DNA of 64,000 nucleotides from Cricetomys ansorgei. Lineage: Eukaryota; Chordata; Mammalia; Rodentia; Nesomyidae. The stretch spans positions 1,771,001-1,835,000 of the forward strand of contig JAMJFZ010000881.1 of assembly GCA_026225945.1 (NCBI GenBank), in the 5' to 3' direction. The translations under genes were made by a program, and so were the position numbers. Below are positions 45,057 to 55,515 of the stretch, piece by piece. How positions within the stretch are numbered: position 1 is the stretch's first letter; each line of letters opens with the position of its first letter. The notes below the pieces were generated by a model that made no database searches, was not told the DNA's origin, and saw only the letters and a list, made by a program, of their open reading frames with translations.

Positions 45057-47574
45057 TGTCAAAATTATTTGTTGCCAGTGAAAATTAGGAAATAAGGTTG
45101 GGGTTACTTTCAGGGAAGTAGATAAAGTTAGAGAAATATTGAACATATCAGATCATGGACGGTAGTCAGACTCCAGCACTGTACTCTGCTTAGCGTCTTT
45201 GTGTTGTCTGTGTTCACTTTAGATAGAAGAGAAACAACAAAAATAGACCAGTAATAAAAACCAAGGAGACCTCAGATGGGTGATTCAACAGTTTTTCATG
45301 TATTGCATTTCTTGAAAACACTTTACATCTTTGCATTTTTTGGTTATTTGTATAATAGATCCTTGAAATAAATAAATAAAATATCCAAGGATAGATTCTA
45401 AGGAAAAAATTTTGAAACTGGGTGATATGCAGCAATAAATACTTTCAGAAAGTATACGAGTGTAAACTAATCCACACATTAGTACTAGATATCTGAATTT
45501 AAGGTCTCCGAGTCATGATAAATTTTAGAGATCTTCAACTCTCATTTTTTTTTCCAATTCAGAAGTGGTAACTTCCTGTCCAGAACTATAGTAATGAGAG
45601 ATTTTGTAATGTGGACTCTTGGTGCCAGAAGAGCCATCAACAATCCTAGGGATAGTCAGTGACCTAAGTTAAAGAGCTGTCATTAATTTAAAAAAACAGG
45701 TTTCAAATATGAGCATCAGAAGGCAGACAAATGTGACAAAAGATCTGTCAGTGTAAGTAACAAAGCCAAAATGGCAACTGTTTCATGGAATTTGAAACTT
45801 GGATGGTTGTGACCTGGTCCATCTTGGGTACAGAGCCCTATCATGATTAGGGTAAATATCAAATAAACCATTTTGACTTACATTTGAATGACATCTAAAA
45901 TTTTTAGTGGTGAATTCTAGTTGCAACTAGTTTTAAAATGTTTAATAAAGCAGATAATTAATTCAAGGGAGGTAAACAGAGAAGGGATAAGTTTTAGAAA
46001 TGATGCGGTTGTGACTATGCCTGCAGTCACAATGGCAAATGAAATGAAGGCCTGGAAGTAATTCAAAAGGAGCTTCCACCCATGCTCCATGGGGAAAAAT
46101 TAAGCTTCTGAATTTTCACTCAATTACAACAGCAGGAAGGTAATTGTAACATTGAGCTCAGACTTTCTTTTTCTATTTTTTATTAGATAATTTGAAAATA
46201 TAAAATGATAGCTAGTGAAAAAAGAAAGACATTGGAAGAGAAATAAAATGGAAAGAGAATAGTTAACCATGTAAAACTATACAAACACAGGAGAATGTCA
46301 AGTTTCCAGAACATCGCTATGAAGAATGGGAAAAACAACTAACAATAAGCTGGAGAAGCAGTCCTAACATCATGATAAGGGATGTAACATCTTTCCCAAT
46401 TGGTCAGACTCTATACAATCGATCAGGACTCTTTAAGTTTTAAATACAGCATAGATCCCAGAAACTTACGGGAAGATAACACTCATGAACATTCTGTATA
46501 CTACACATCTAAGCTACACACGTAAGTGGTGCTTACATGTGTGTTCCATGAATGTGCTTTGTTGTATCCTCTCAAAGAATGGCACCCATGTAAATTATGT
46601 GCATGTTCCTTCCTTGAAATATGTCTCTTCATGATTGACAACAGAAGGAGAATGACTTCAGAAGTATATGGAAATCCTGTATGCCTACTCCCACAGCTAC
46701 GCTGAGAATTAGGTAAACAGCTATGATATTGACAATCACATTCTTTTCTCCTGCGACTGGGGTCAATTACAAATATTCCTGATTGAAGTTATGTGTTCTA
46801 CTAATGGCATTTGAAAGTGAAAACAATTTAGTTTTTTGAGGCCAAATTTGGTAGCAATGAGTTAACCATTTAAAATATGTTTGAGGTGTAGAGTGCATCA
46901 AAGGAGAAATAGAACAAAAAAGGGATGGATGAGAGCTGCATGAAATATAAAGTTTCTTTAGAGTTCCTCCTGTGGTCAAGGGATGCTACCAGTTCTTTGA
47001 TAGATCAAAGACAGAGTCTAGTTCTCTCATACTTAGCAGTTTGAAGAATTGAAGAAACTAAGGTAGAAGTGAAGAAACTAAAATAGATTCTCAACTTACC
47101 TACGCCAAGGCCCCATGCATTAAATGACTGAGAAGTGACTTTCATTTAGGGCAATGTGAGGTTCACAACATGGTGAGTAGAGAGCAAACATTCTACTGTG
47201 TTCAGGAAGCTCGTGAAAGTGTGATGCTGCTGCTGCTGGTACCTGTTTAAGACTCCTCAGAGGTGAAGGTAGAAGTTCACTCAAGATTGACAGAATCAAA
47301 AGAAAAATCTCAACCTTTGAGGAAGGAGATCAGTGTTAAGCCCCGACCCCAAAAGAGCTAAAGTATTTCCAGTAACATCTGATGCTGCTTTCCTATGGGT
47401 CACATAGCAGTTGAGGGCATTTTGTGGGTGCTCATTTAAGAATAACCCCTAGTTCAAGTTAATGTATAGCTTTCTAGACTCAGGAGGAAACAAAACAAGG
47501 ATATAAAACTCATTACACTTTAGGTACCTTACATGTGTAGTGTACACAGTTGAATATATGCAAAGATTTAGTTA
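45056..47574. other. Unassigned non-coding DNA
   Basis: About 2.5 kb with no recognised transposon or gene. The part at about 45850-46170 has several AATTA/TTAAT cores, such as GATAATTAATTCAAGGG and CTCAATTACAACAGC, and little simple sequence. The only local repetition is a GAAGAAACTAA unit repeated near 47047 and 47069. Confidence 0.45.
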
Positions 47575-47815
47575 CTTATTTTATGTAATTGTGTGTGCAG
47601 AGTGAGTGTATGTAGACCAGGTGGGTGCAGTAGCCCAAAGTGGACAGAAGAGGGTGCTGCATTACTAGGACTTGGTCTTTAAGTGGTTTTTTTTTTTTTT
47701 TTTTTTTTTTTTTTGTTTGTTTCTTTTTTTTTTTGAGCTGATGTGTGGACTGAAACTGGGTGCTCTGCAAGAGCAGTAAGTATTCATAACCATGGAGTTT
47801 TCTTTCTAGCCCCAA
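47575..47815 (-). repeat. B3-type SINE interrupted by poly-T, minus strand
   Basis: Left half: TTTTATGTAATTGTGTGTGC, GTAGACCAGGTGGGTGCAG and GGACAGAAGAGGGTGCTGC. Right half: GAGCTGATGTGTGGACTGAA, CTGGGTGCTCTGCAAGAGC and ATAACCATGGAGTTTTC. A 48-bp T-rich run at 47687-47734 sits between them where the ACTGGAGTTACAG segment of B3 should be. Confidence 0.75.
47687..47734. repeat. Poly-T run within SINE
   Basis: Nearly pure T with two G-containing interruptions. It may be the reversed A-tail of a tiny retroelement inserted into the B3, or a slippage expansion. Confidence 0.95.
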
Positions 47816-49299
47816 GTTTGAGTTTTCTAAATTCTAGTCCAGTTAGTATATAGAAAATAATATCTTCCATGTGGCATTACGTTAAAGCAAATTAGATTTC
47901 AGAATTAAGATGTGATGACTCTTCTTTTTTCCTAAGAAATACATCACAAGAAATATATATGTGAAAGGGGTGGTACTTTTTAGGTCCTTAAAGGTAAATC
48001 TAGAAGAATGTGTTGTTCTCATGTTGTAGACTTTATGTTCTCACTTCTGTCATTCATGAATAGATTTCTCATTAATTTTATGCACACCACATCTCTAATT
48101 AATTTTTAAAGCATTCACTTTTTCTTCAATGGAAAGTGTGTATGAATTGAAAATAATTACTATTATTTGAGTCCTTATGTGTCTTTATGCAAAGTGTTAA
48201 AGTTATGGCTAATGTTTCATTCCATTACTAGAATGCTAATCATTTTAATAGAAATGCTAAAATAGCATAGATACCGTGATAATGAGTGAATAGTTGTGAT
48301 ATCTTTAAAAATAACTGCATATGTAGCTACTGACTATATTATTTTTGTTATCCTACCAAAGTGAGAACTTGAGGACATATGATGACAGAAAGAATTTTCC
48401 AAATCTAGACATTGTTCTTAATGTTGCAATGTACCGCATTGCCTCCCTTCCTGTGACATAGACCAGTTAAGCAGATTTCAAGTAGAATGGCACATATCTG
48501 GTCCAAGAACCATTTGCCTGTCTCAACTACTGTTTTCAGCGTCTTTCTTTCATGTTCTCTCTAATCTGTAGCTGACATCCTCTCTGATGTCATCATTCCT
48601 GTAGACCACTCTCTACTTGGAGAAACCCCTCTGACTCTGGATTCCTGCTTACAAGTCTGCTACCTCCTGAAGTGTTCATTCCTTGAGGATTCTCCCTAAT
48701 AGTGGTAAGAGTCTCCTCTCCCTCTGTCCTTACAATGGTGGTATTTTCTGGAACTCACCCTTTCACATTTTGCTTTTCTTTCGTTGTATGTATAGTTCTT
48801 GGGCAATCCTAGCCCTCTAGCGAAGCTCCCAGCTTTGAGACATTATCTCATGGGCTCTAAAAGTCTATGTACTTACTTCCATTCTTTTGAATTCAAAATT
48901 GTGTTTCTGATTATCTATATGAGAACTCTACTTGTTGACCAGATGCAATAAATTGAAATTTAAATCAGTAATTGAATAAAGTTTTATTTTTGTATCTATA
49001 TAATGATGTTTTTCATTAAAAACAAAAACAAAAACAAAACAAAAAAAAAACCAAGCATTGATTTATGCCCCAAATTACTTTTTAGTGATGCAGTGAGTTT
49101 TTCCTTATCTTAACCCTACCTCAAACTTCTGTTTGACAATCAGTCTTCTTTACTTGGCCTCCCTAATTTGAGAAATGTGGTTTTTTATCCAATTCTGCAG
49201 TGCCTTTCCTGAGGCAACCCTCAGAGGCCCCATGCTTTGTGTTGCCTGGTTCACCAAGAAGTGTCTTTTAAAATATCAGCCATGCTGTTATAAAAGTGC
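47816..49299. other. Unassigned non-coding DNA
   Basis: No gene was recognised. The pyrimidine-rich part at 48530-48860 faintly recalls internal L2 sequence, without diagnostic blocks. An AAAAC-type A-rich run lies at 49019-49051. Confidence 0.45.
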
Positions 49300-49545
49300 C
49301 TTTTGCGCACAGTTACGCATAAGAAAGTGGCCAAGGTGTGATGCCCACCAGGAGATGTTCTTACCTCAGCTTTCCAGGTCCAGGGAGAAGCAGGGGAATT
49401 GTGGTTGGTGATGGGAGTGGATCTGTGGAAGGGGGAAGACAGGGAAACTGGGAGGAGTGGAGGGAAGGGAGGAGGGGATTTGGGATGTATGGTATGAATT
49501 GTATGAGAGAAGAAAAAATTTTAAAAAAGAAAAAAATCAAAGCAT
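49300..49545 (+). mobile_element. L1 LINE 3' UTR G-rich tract, plus strand
   Basis: CCAGGGAGAAGCAGGGGAAT is followed by a polypurine tract, AGACAGGGAAACTGGGAGG, GTGGAGGGAAGGGAGGAGGG and GATTTGGGATGTATGG. It ends in ATGAATTGTATGAGAGAAG and an AAAAAATTTTAAAAAAG tail. The G-rich polypurine tract before the tail is a hallmark of rodent L1 3' UTRs. No coding part remains. Confidence 0.7.
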
Positions 49546-49627
49546 ATGTAGAGGAAGTTTCATGGCTCACAATGTGAATTATATCAAATTTAGCTTCAAG
49601 GATTAGACTAAATTCATCAGAGCATCA

Positions 49628-49700
49628 GAAAAAAAAAACTCAAAACAAAACAAAAACTAAAAACAAAACAAAACAAAACAAAAAAAGCAACAAAGAAAAA
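49628..49700. repeat. CAAAA-rich simple repeat
   Basis: A-rich plus-strand run made of CAAAA and CAAAACAAAA units with few interruptions. Confidence 0.93.
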
Positions 49701-49714
49701 CTTTCCTCTTAATA

Positions 49715-50030
49715 ACGTCTTAGTTACGCAACTTCCTGTAGCGGTATTTTTTCATTGCTGAAACGACATACTTGAGAAAACCACTCATGAAAGTGTTTAT
49801 TGTTGGAGAACGCTGAGCATTGTCCATCATGGCTGAGAATTCATCGTAGACTCGGGAGACAGCTGTCGCATTTCATCCATGAAATTTCTTTCTTCTTTTA
49901 TGTTTGGAACCCGGCTCAGGGAACGGTACTGTCTACACTCAGTGAGCCTCCTCACTTCAGTTAAACCTGCCTGCCAGCCCTGTCATAGAGACCCGGAGAC
50001 AAATGTTCTTGATTCAGTAATCCAGTGACG
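49715..50030 (-). mobile_element. Degenerate MaLR-type LTR, minus strand
   Basis: CGTCTTAGTTACGCAACTTC, TTTCATTGCTGAAACGACAT and CTCATGAAAGTGTTTATTG match the reversed 3' end of rodent MaLR LTRs. The right side, CCCGGAGACAAATGTTCTTG, is a weak match to the GGGACCAAGTGTTCAAACAC block. The middle is poorly matched. Confidence 0.48.
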
Positions 50031-50377
50031 TGAGGATTAAGTGTCACCTGTGCCACTTCCCATGAGATTGGCTTATTTTCCTCTCCATGAGGTGAGGACC
50101 TTTTCCTCACTTGAAGTATTTACTCAGGGAATTGCAAGGACCCAATGCCTATCAAACAGCTGTGCTTGGTCATGTTTGCCTCTCTATTACCTGGCACAGA
50201 AAGACTTTCCCAAGAGTCTACCACATATGTCTAAGGGGAGATGTGAATCCTGATCTAGTTGTATTCTTCAACATATCTTGATATCTCTGGCGGTGCCACT
50301 ACTCTTCTGACTCTGTAGTCTCATTTATGTAGTATTTCTCACTGTCGGTACACATGCTATTTAACAATATTTTACTT
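50031..50377. other. Unassigned non-coding DNA
   Basis: No gene or repeat was recognised between the two retroelements that flank this stretch. Confidence 0.45.
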
Positions 50378-50462
50378 TTTTTTGTTGGGTGCTGGAAATT
50401 GAACGCAGGTCCTCTGGAGAGCAGCCAGTGCTCTTAACTGCTAAGCCATTGTTTCAGCCCCT
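50378..50462 (-). repeat. B2/B3 SINE head fragment, minus strand
   Basis: GGGTGCTGGAAATTGAACGC, AGGTCCTCTGGAGAGCAGCC, AGTGCTCTTAACTGCTAAGC and CATTGTTTCAGCCCC form the inverted tRNA-like head of a B2/B3 element. The remaining body is absent, with a T-run at the truncated side. Confidence 0.85.
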
Positions 50463-50557
50463 TGCATGCCTTTTGACAGTTCCTGTGCTTCAGATAGCTG
50501 CAAGGCTAAAACATGTCTAAAACTTTTGTTCACACACACACACTAATCACAATAAAG

Positions 50558-50868
50558 AGAATGAATTATTTCTAATTGCCTCCAGTTGGTGGAAGCGTTT
50601 GTGAAGGTTATGGAAACTCTAGGAGGTGCAGCTTTGCTGGAAGAAGCCCACACTGGGGTGGGCTTTGGGAGTTTACAACCCTGCCCGACTTCCCTTTTCT
50701 TTCTGTTATCTGTGTAGGATTGAAGTTGCGAAATCTCAGCTTCTTTCACAGGCCACCTGCTCAGCCGTTATGGACTCTCCTTCTGGAACTATAAGGCACA
50801 ATAAGTGCCTTTATTAGTCAGTTTTGATCATGGTATTTTATGATAGCCACAGCACAGTAACTAACACA
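50558..50868 (+). mobile_element. MaLR-type solo LTR, plus strand
   Basis: TCCAGTTGGTGGAAGCGTTT, AGGAGGTGCAGCTTTGCTGG, GGGGTGGGCTTTGGGAGTTT, CCGTTATGGACTCTCCTTC, TGGAACTATAAGGCACAATA, GATCATGGTATTTTATGATA and CAGTAACTAACACA follow in canonical order. They match a common rodent MaLR LTR. The 5' end is diverged, so the start is approximate. Confidence 0.78.
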
Positions 50869-51383
50869 ACATACTTTTAAACATTTTCATTTATTAACTG
50901 GGAATGGTGGTTCTTTTAAATGTTGTAGAGGGGTAGTGTGCAAATAAATAAAAGAAGAAAAGGCTGTGCTATTTATGTCCTAGTGGCCTCTCCAACTGAG
51001 TTCAGCTTTCATGGGATGAAGAATGAAATTCTAGAGGTTTTTCATTGTTTTTGATTCTTTTTGCTTTTGTTGTTGTTCTTGCTTTTTTTTTTTTAAATGT
51101 GGATTCATTGATGCCAATAGAGTATAATATAAATACCACAGATCTGGAAGAATTTGGAATAAATTTAGAAATATGCAGGTCCTAGTTTTACTGAGACTTG
51201 AGATTAGTGGTTTTTAAACATGCATTCCTCCATAAATAAAAATAAGTAATCCTTGAACCTACATAAGATATTTTTTTAGAAATGGAGAGATTAGATGGTG
51301 CATCATACTTATTGACCTGTGTGAGCCTCAAAATTGTATGACAAATCAGTGAAGACTATGTATTAAAAACTTTACAGAGAAAA
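50869..51383. other. Unassigned AT-rich non-coding DNA
   Basis: T-rich and TTG-containing runs lie near 51039-51095. No gene or transposon body was recognised. Confidence 0.45.
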
Positions 51384-51450
51384 CACACACAGACACACAG
51401 ACACATACACACACACACTCACACAGAGACATTGATATATATATATATAT
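51384..51450. repeat. Compound CA/CAGA and TA microsatellite
   Basis: CA units with AGACACACAG interruptions are followed by a TA run at about 51434-51450. Confidence 0.93.
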
Positions 51451-51889
51451 CCATATAGAAAATGCAATCTAGAACATAAGCTATATAACATATATCTTAC
51501 AGATTGTAGATGTGAATGTATTTTGGGACTATACAAATGTATATATTTATCCTTTTCATACATATGTAATAGAAATATTTGCAACATGTAAGCATACATA
51601 TTAGCAACCATGCTGAATGAATTTTCACCTTCGCAAAATTAAAAATTTTTTTTATTTATTTATATTATTTAGAAGATGCTCTTTAAACAAAAAAGTGTTT
51701 GTAATGAAAGTGGATGATCTCGATTCCTGTGTTTTTAGATTCATCTCTTATCTGGGAGAAGGGATGACACTGGCTAAAAGTCTAGCTTTGATACATGAGT
51801 AAAATTTCCATCAATCTGTAAGATGATAGTGAAAAAAAGCCTCACATACCTTTGTCATAATGAAACATCTGTGACATTTTAAAGAGTCC

Positions 51890-52400
51890 GGTGAGAGTTG
51901 TATCTTAGTAACAGGACGAAAAGTGGAAATGCACAGATTTGCTCTGGCATGACATCATTTCCTTTTACAATCTCAACGTCCAGAGATGGCTTACCCTTCA
52001 AGCTCTTCAACATCCCTACTCGCTGTTTGACGGAAAGAGCATTGATAGATCAGAGGAGGAGAGTGTGGCATTTAATTACTAAACTCATGCATATGACTGA
52101 CTCTCAGAGGCTTGGTGCAGTTTCAGTCCGGTGAAAGGCATCCAATCAGCTACTCTTAATCTTTGAAAGCATGCAGCCTTACATTTTCCAGTTAAAGGCT
52201 CTTGAAGGCTACAGCGGCCTGGTATATAACTAATTAACCAACTGGAGATGAAAACATTCCATCGCCATCAGACACAGCTGTGACCTTTGCCTTTGAACTT
52301 TTCAAATAGTATTGTGGGATGACAGACATTTGCTGTTTACAGAGTCACACGGAAGTCTTACGAATCGCATTAAAGTCATGCAGGAAGGAGAACAAAGTTA
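51890..52400. promoter_or_regulatory. Candidate regulatory block: bZIP, homeodomain, DR1 and TCF-like motifs
   Basis: The block is repeat-free. Left part: GCATGACATCATTTCC (bZIP-like) and GGCATTTAATTACTAAAC. Middle: ATCCAATCAGC (CCAAT-type) and AACTAATTAACC. Right part: CACAGCTGTGACCTTTGCC and CTTTGAACTTTTC, which combine an E-box, a DR1-like nuclear receptor site on the minus strand (AGGCAAAGGTCA) and a TCF-like core. Motif density is suggestive only. Confidence 0.35.
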
Positions 52401-52639
52401 GCAGTTTTTGTTTTGGGTTTCTTCTTTTTCAGTGTGTAAAACAGTTACATTTGATGTTTTGTTTTATAGTAAAATAAGACTTTATTATGAGCATTTTAGA
52501 CATCATTTATAGTATAATTAATTTTGTGATAAGAGTTCAAAATTGCTGCATAGCATGTCATATTTTACATTTATTTTATTATTTAACAGTCACTAAATAT
52601 TCCTAAAAGATATGTATATTTTATTCCTTGAAGGTTTTA

Positions 52640-52830
52640 TTCTTTATCTTAATTATTTTTAGTGTGTGTGTTTAATGGGGGAAGGATGCTCAGGCCAGTG
52701 GTCAGAGGAAAGCTTTATGGAGTCAATTCTCTCCTTCCCTCTTTTCAAGGGTTGTGAGAATCAAACTCAGGTGGTCGGGATTGTGTGGAAATCACTAAGC
52801 CATATGGTCATCTCACTAGGCTAACACATT
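52640..52830 (-). repeat. B3-type SINE, minus strand
   Basis: GTGTGTGTTTAATGGGGGAA, GGCCAGTGGTCAGAGGAAAG, GGAGTCAATTCTCTCCTTCC, GAGAATCAAACTCAGGTGGT, CGGGATTGTGTGGAAATCAC and TAAGCCATATGGTCATCTC form a complete reversed B3A-like order. Confidence 0.8.
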
Positions 52831-53699
52831 CACTCTAACATTTATTTTACAATTAGGAGATGATTTTAGGATGACCTTGTCAGAGGCTTGTCACTTTATT
52901 CACATGACTGCTAGGTATCGATACAGAGCCATTGGGTACAAAGCCCTTTTTCTTTCTCATGGCCCCACATGGCTCAGTTTACCCATTGTCTTCTCACACA
53001 TGCGTTTTATGTTCTCTTCAAGTACACGATGAAAAGGAAGAAACACATACCGTCCAGTTCCAATTGCAAAGGATAATGCTATTTTCCGTATTATATTAAA
53101 GTTAGTTTGAAAATGCTGATTAGGTAACTGGGAAGCCATTTTTAACATGTCACTCTCACCTTTCACATACCTGGTGATGCACCCTTCGAACGCTTCTTCT
53201 AATTAATGGCTGAAGAGTAAGAAATGTGTGAGAGATGTAGCTGGACTGAGATGCATTCTGGGAGAGACACTTTTGACCTCTTAGTTAAGAGGAAGAAGGG
53301 AACAGTCATGTATTATTTTTTATTTATAAAAGTCTCCATCCCTGACTTGTTCAAAAGATTATAAAACAATCAGTCAAAAAGCCTGGTAGGAAAATGGGAT
53401 CATTTGTAATGGTGTTCGAGGTTTTCTTTCTTTAGATTTCACAGATACTTTTCTGCAATACAGGCACATTTTACTTCAAACCACAAAATTGCCCAGAATC
53501 AAAGAGAAAAAAAAATCATTAATCTGGTATCTTTCTCTTTAAGACAAATGAATGAGGGGAGTTTGACTTCATAAAATTCAGACAATAAATTGCACTTACA
53601 TTCTGAGTGGCTTTCTCTGGGACTCCCCGAGGGCTTTGAAAAAATTAAGAATTCTTAAGAGCTGCATCAAACATCAGTTACTTTGGTTTAGATTTTAAA
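52831..53699. other. Unassigned non-coding DNA
   Basis: No gene or repeat was recognised. The 69-codon minus-strand frame at 52957-53166 has no domain. Confidence 0.45.
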
Positions 53700-54240
53700 A
53701 CAGAAATTGATTTAGCATTTTAGAACTCCTGTGGGGATTGCTTGTACATTCATGAAAGCTGCTGTTAGAGATGGATGTACTGTTTGACCAACAGCTGCTG
53801 ATCAAGGTAAAGACTTTATAGCTTCCAGGAAATCACAAAGATGCTTTCATAACAACTGCAGGCATTGACCAAGCCAATCTATGAGGAATAAAATGGGAAT
53901 TTAAATACATGGTTATTAGTGCAGAAAGCAGTTGGCCAAACTACCCTGGGATGGTCCTTCTCCACTCTTCCTACTGCTATTGCTGCATTTCTGTAAAGCC
54001 CCACGTGCCCAGAGGACCAGAAGATGATGGGAAATGCAATAAAACAACAAACCTATTGCAAATTCAACCTTGGAGCTATGATTGCTGGTGCTACACCTGC
54101 TCTAATCACCTCAGAGGCAGTTCCATCACCGGATAAAACACTGTGGCAGTCAGTTCCAGCATTTTCGCTCTTAGTAAAATAATTTTGCTTGCAAATGAGC
54201 ATAGCTTTTCTGAGCATCATCCGGTTTTAGAAAGAAAACT
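53700..54240. promoter_or_regulatory. Candidate conserved non-coding block
   Basis: This block is repeat-free and low in homopolymers, with balanced composition. It holds CACGTG inside CCCCACGTGCCC (a perfect E-box), ACCAACAGCTGCTGATC (CAGCTG E-box), TTGACCAAGCCAATC and TTGCTTGCAAATGAGC. The open frame at 53909-54136 covers part of it, but is a weak coding candidate without domain or paralogue. Confidence 0.33.
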
Positions 54241-54889
54241 GGATAGGAGATATTGTCTATCTTTTTAAATAAAACTTACTGGGCAAGAAAGAGAGAGAGG
54301 TGCTTAAAAAGATGAAAAGCATAGCGAAACCGGGAACACTTAAAAAGAAGAGAAAGAAACATTTGGAACATAAGCAATAAACATAAATAGTTCAGTGTTT
54401 GTGTTTTGGTAAAGCCAATATCTTAAGTGGTTGGGAAGAAAGAAAGTCATGAATGTGGAGAATCTTAGATGTGAGTGGTACCTTTATTTTAACACCCATA
54501 ATTTAAGGGAGGAAAGGGGGCGGAGATAAGAGCAGAACTATAGAACCAAAGCAATAGGATTAGTAGAAAGAAATGTTAACGCCAACATAGATCATGAGAG
54601 ATGAAGGAGGAAAAGTACTAATGACATATGAAATGTCTTCCTATTTTGACTGAGTAATTCAGAGAGGAATCAATGACACTCTGTTTTCTTGACTTAGAGG
54701 GATTCTGCTAACTACTTGCACATGTCCAACAAAAATTATATAAAATAATTATTAGCAAATATTTGTTGAAGGAAATAAGGATAATTATTTATTCACATAT
54801 CCTTATAAATTTTCATAGAAGGTACATCTAAATATTAAGATAAAAATTTCATTTGAAAGAATCTTATTTTCATCGAATGGTTCTAGGAC
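54241..54889. other. Unassigned purine- and AT-rich DNA
   Basis: Purine-rich text with GAGAGAGAGG near 54291 and AAAGAAGAGAAAG near 54344. No gene or repeat body was recognised. Confidence 0.45.
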
Positions 54890-55260
54890 GTTTAGAATTA
54901 CCCTTCATAGAATTAAGTTGTAAAAGACCCAACAGAAGCAGATCAAAGGTCTAAATATGCAAAATAGGGCTAATATACACCTAGAAGGAAACAATGCAAT
55001 TCTTTTAGCATTTTTGACTAGGCAATGGGTTTTAGAGGAACCGTCAAAAGAGCCATCACTCAAGGGAAGTTAATAATCAGACAAACTGCATCAAAATTAA
55101 ATTGCCTGTGCTGAAAAGGATATATCCCAAAAGACGTTACAGGAAAACCCAAGTATGGGAGAAAAAAATCAAATAAAGAATATAATAAGACTTTCAAATA
55201 TATGTAAGCAATGATTAAAACGATGCCAGTGAAAAATAATAAATCTTTATAACTATAAAC
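54890..55260 (+). mobile_element. Old L1 ORF2 C-terminal fragment, plus strand
   Basis: AGATCAAAGGTCTAAATATG, ACCTAGAAGGAAACAATGC, CTAGGCAATGGGTTTTAGAG, CTGCATCAAAATTAAATTGC, GAAAAGGATATATCCCAAAA and AAGTATGGGAGAAAAAAATC follow the order of the L1 ORF2 3' region in older mammalian L1 families. The frame is broken by many stops and indels, so it is dead. Confidence 0.65.
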
Positions 55261-55317
55261 AACACATACTCAATGGTATCAGATGAAGGATATGCAAACA
55301 TGGCTGAAAGTTATTTA

Positions 55318-55515
55318 TCTACCTTCCCTCCTTCCCTCCTTCCCTCCTTCCCTCCTTCCTTCCTTCATTCCTTCTTTCCTCCCTCCCTTCCTTCCTTCCT
55401 TCCTTCCTTCCTTCCTTCCTTCCTTCCTTCCTTCCTCCCTCTCTTCCTCCCTTTCTCTCTCTCTTTCTTTCTGTCTTTATCTCTGTCTTTATCCCTCTTT
55501 CTGTCTCTCTCCAAG
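55318..55515. repeat. CCTT-rich pyrimidine array
   Basis: About 195 bp of CCTT/CCCT units give way to CT and TTTC units, entirely pyrimidine apart from a few bases. The overlapping open frames on both strands (Pro/Ser/Leu-rich or Glu/Arg/Gly-rich) are artefacts. Mirror symmetry makes intramolecular triplex formation possible. Confidence 0.97.

Noticed and set aside
48530..48860. Possible internal L2 LINE sequence
   Set aside because: Only general pyrimidine-rich similarity was seen, with no ordered diagnostic blocks.
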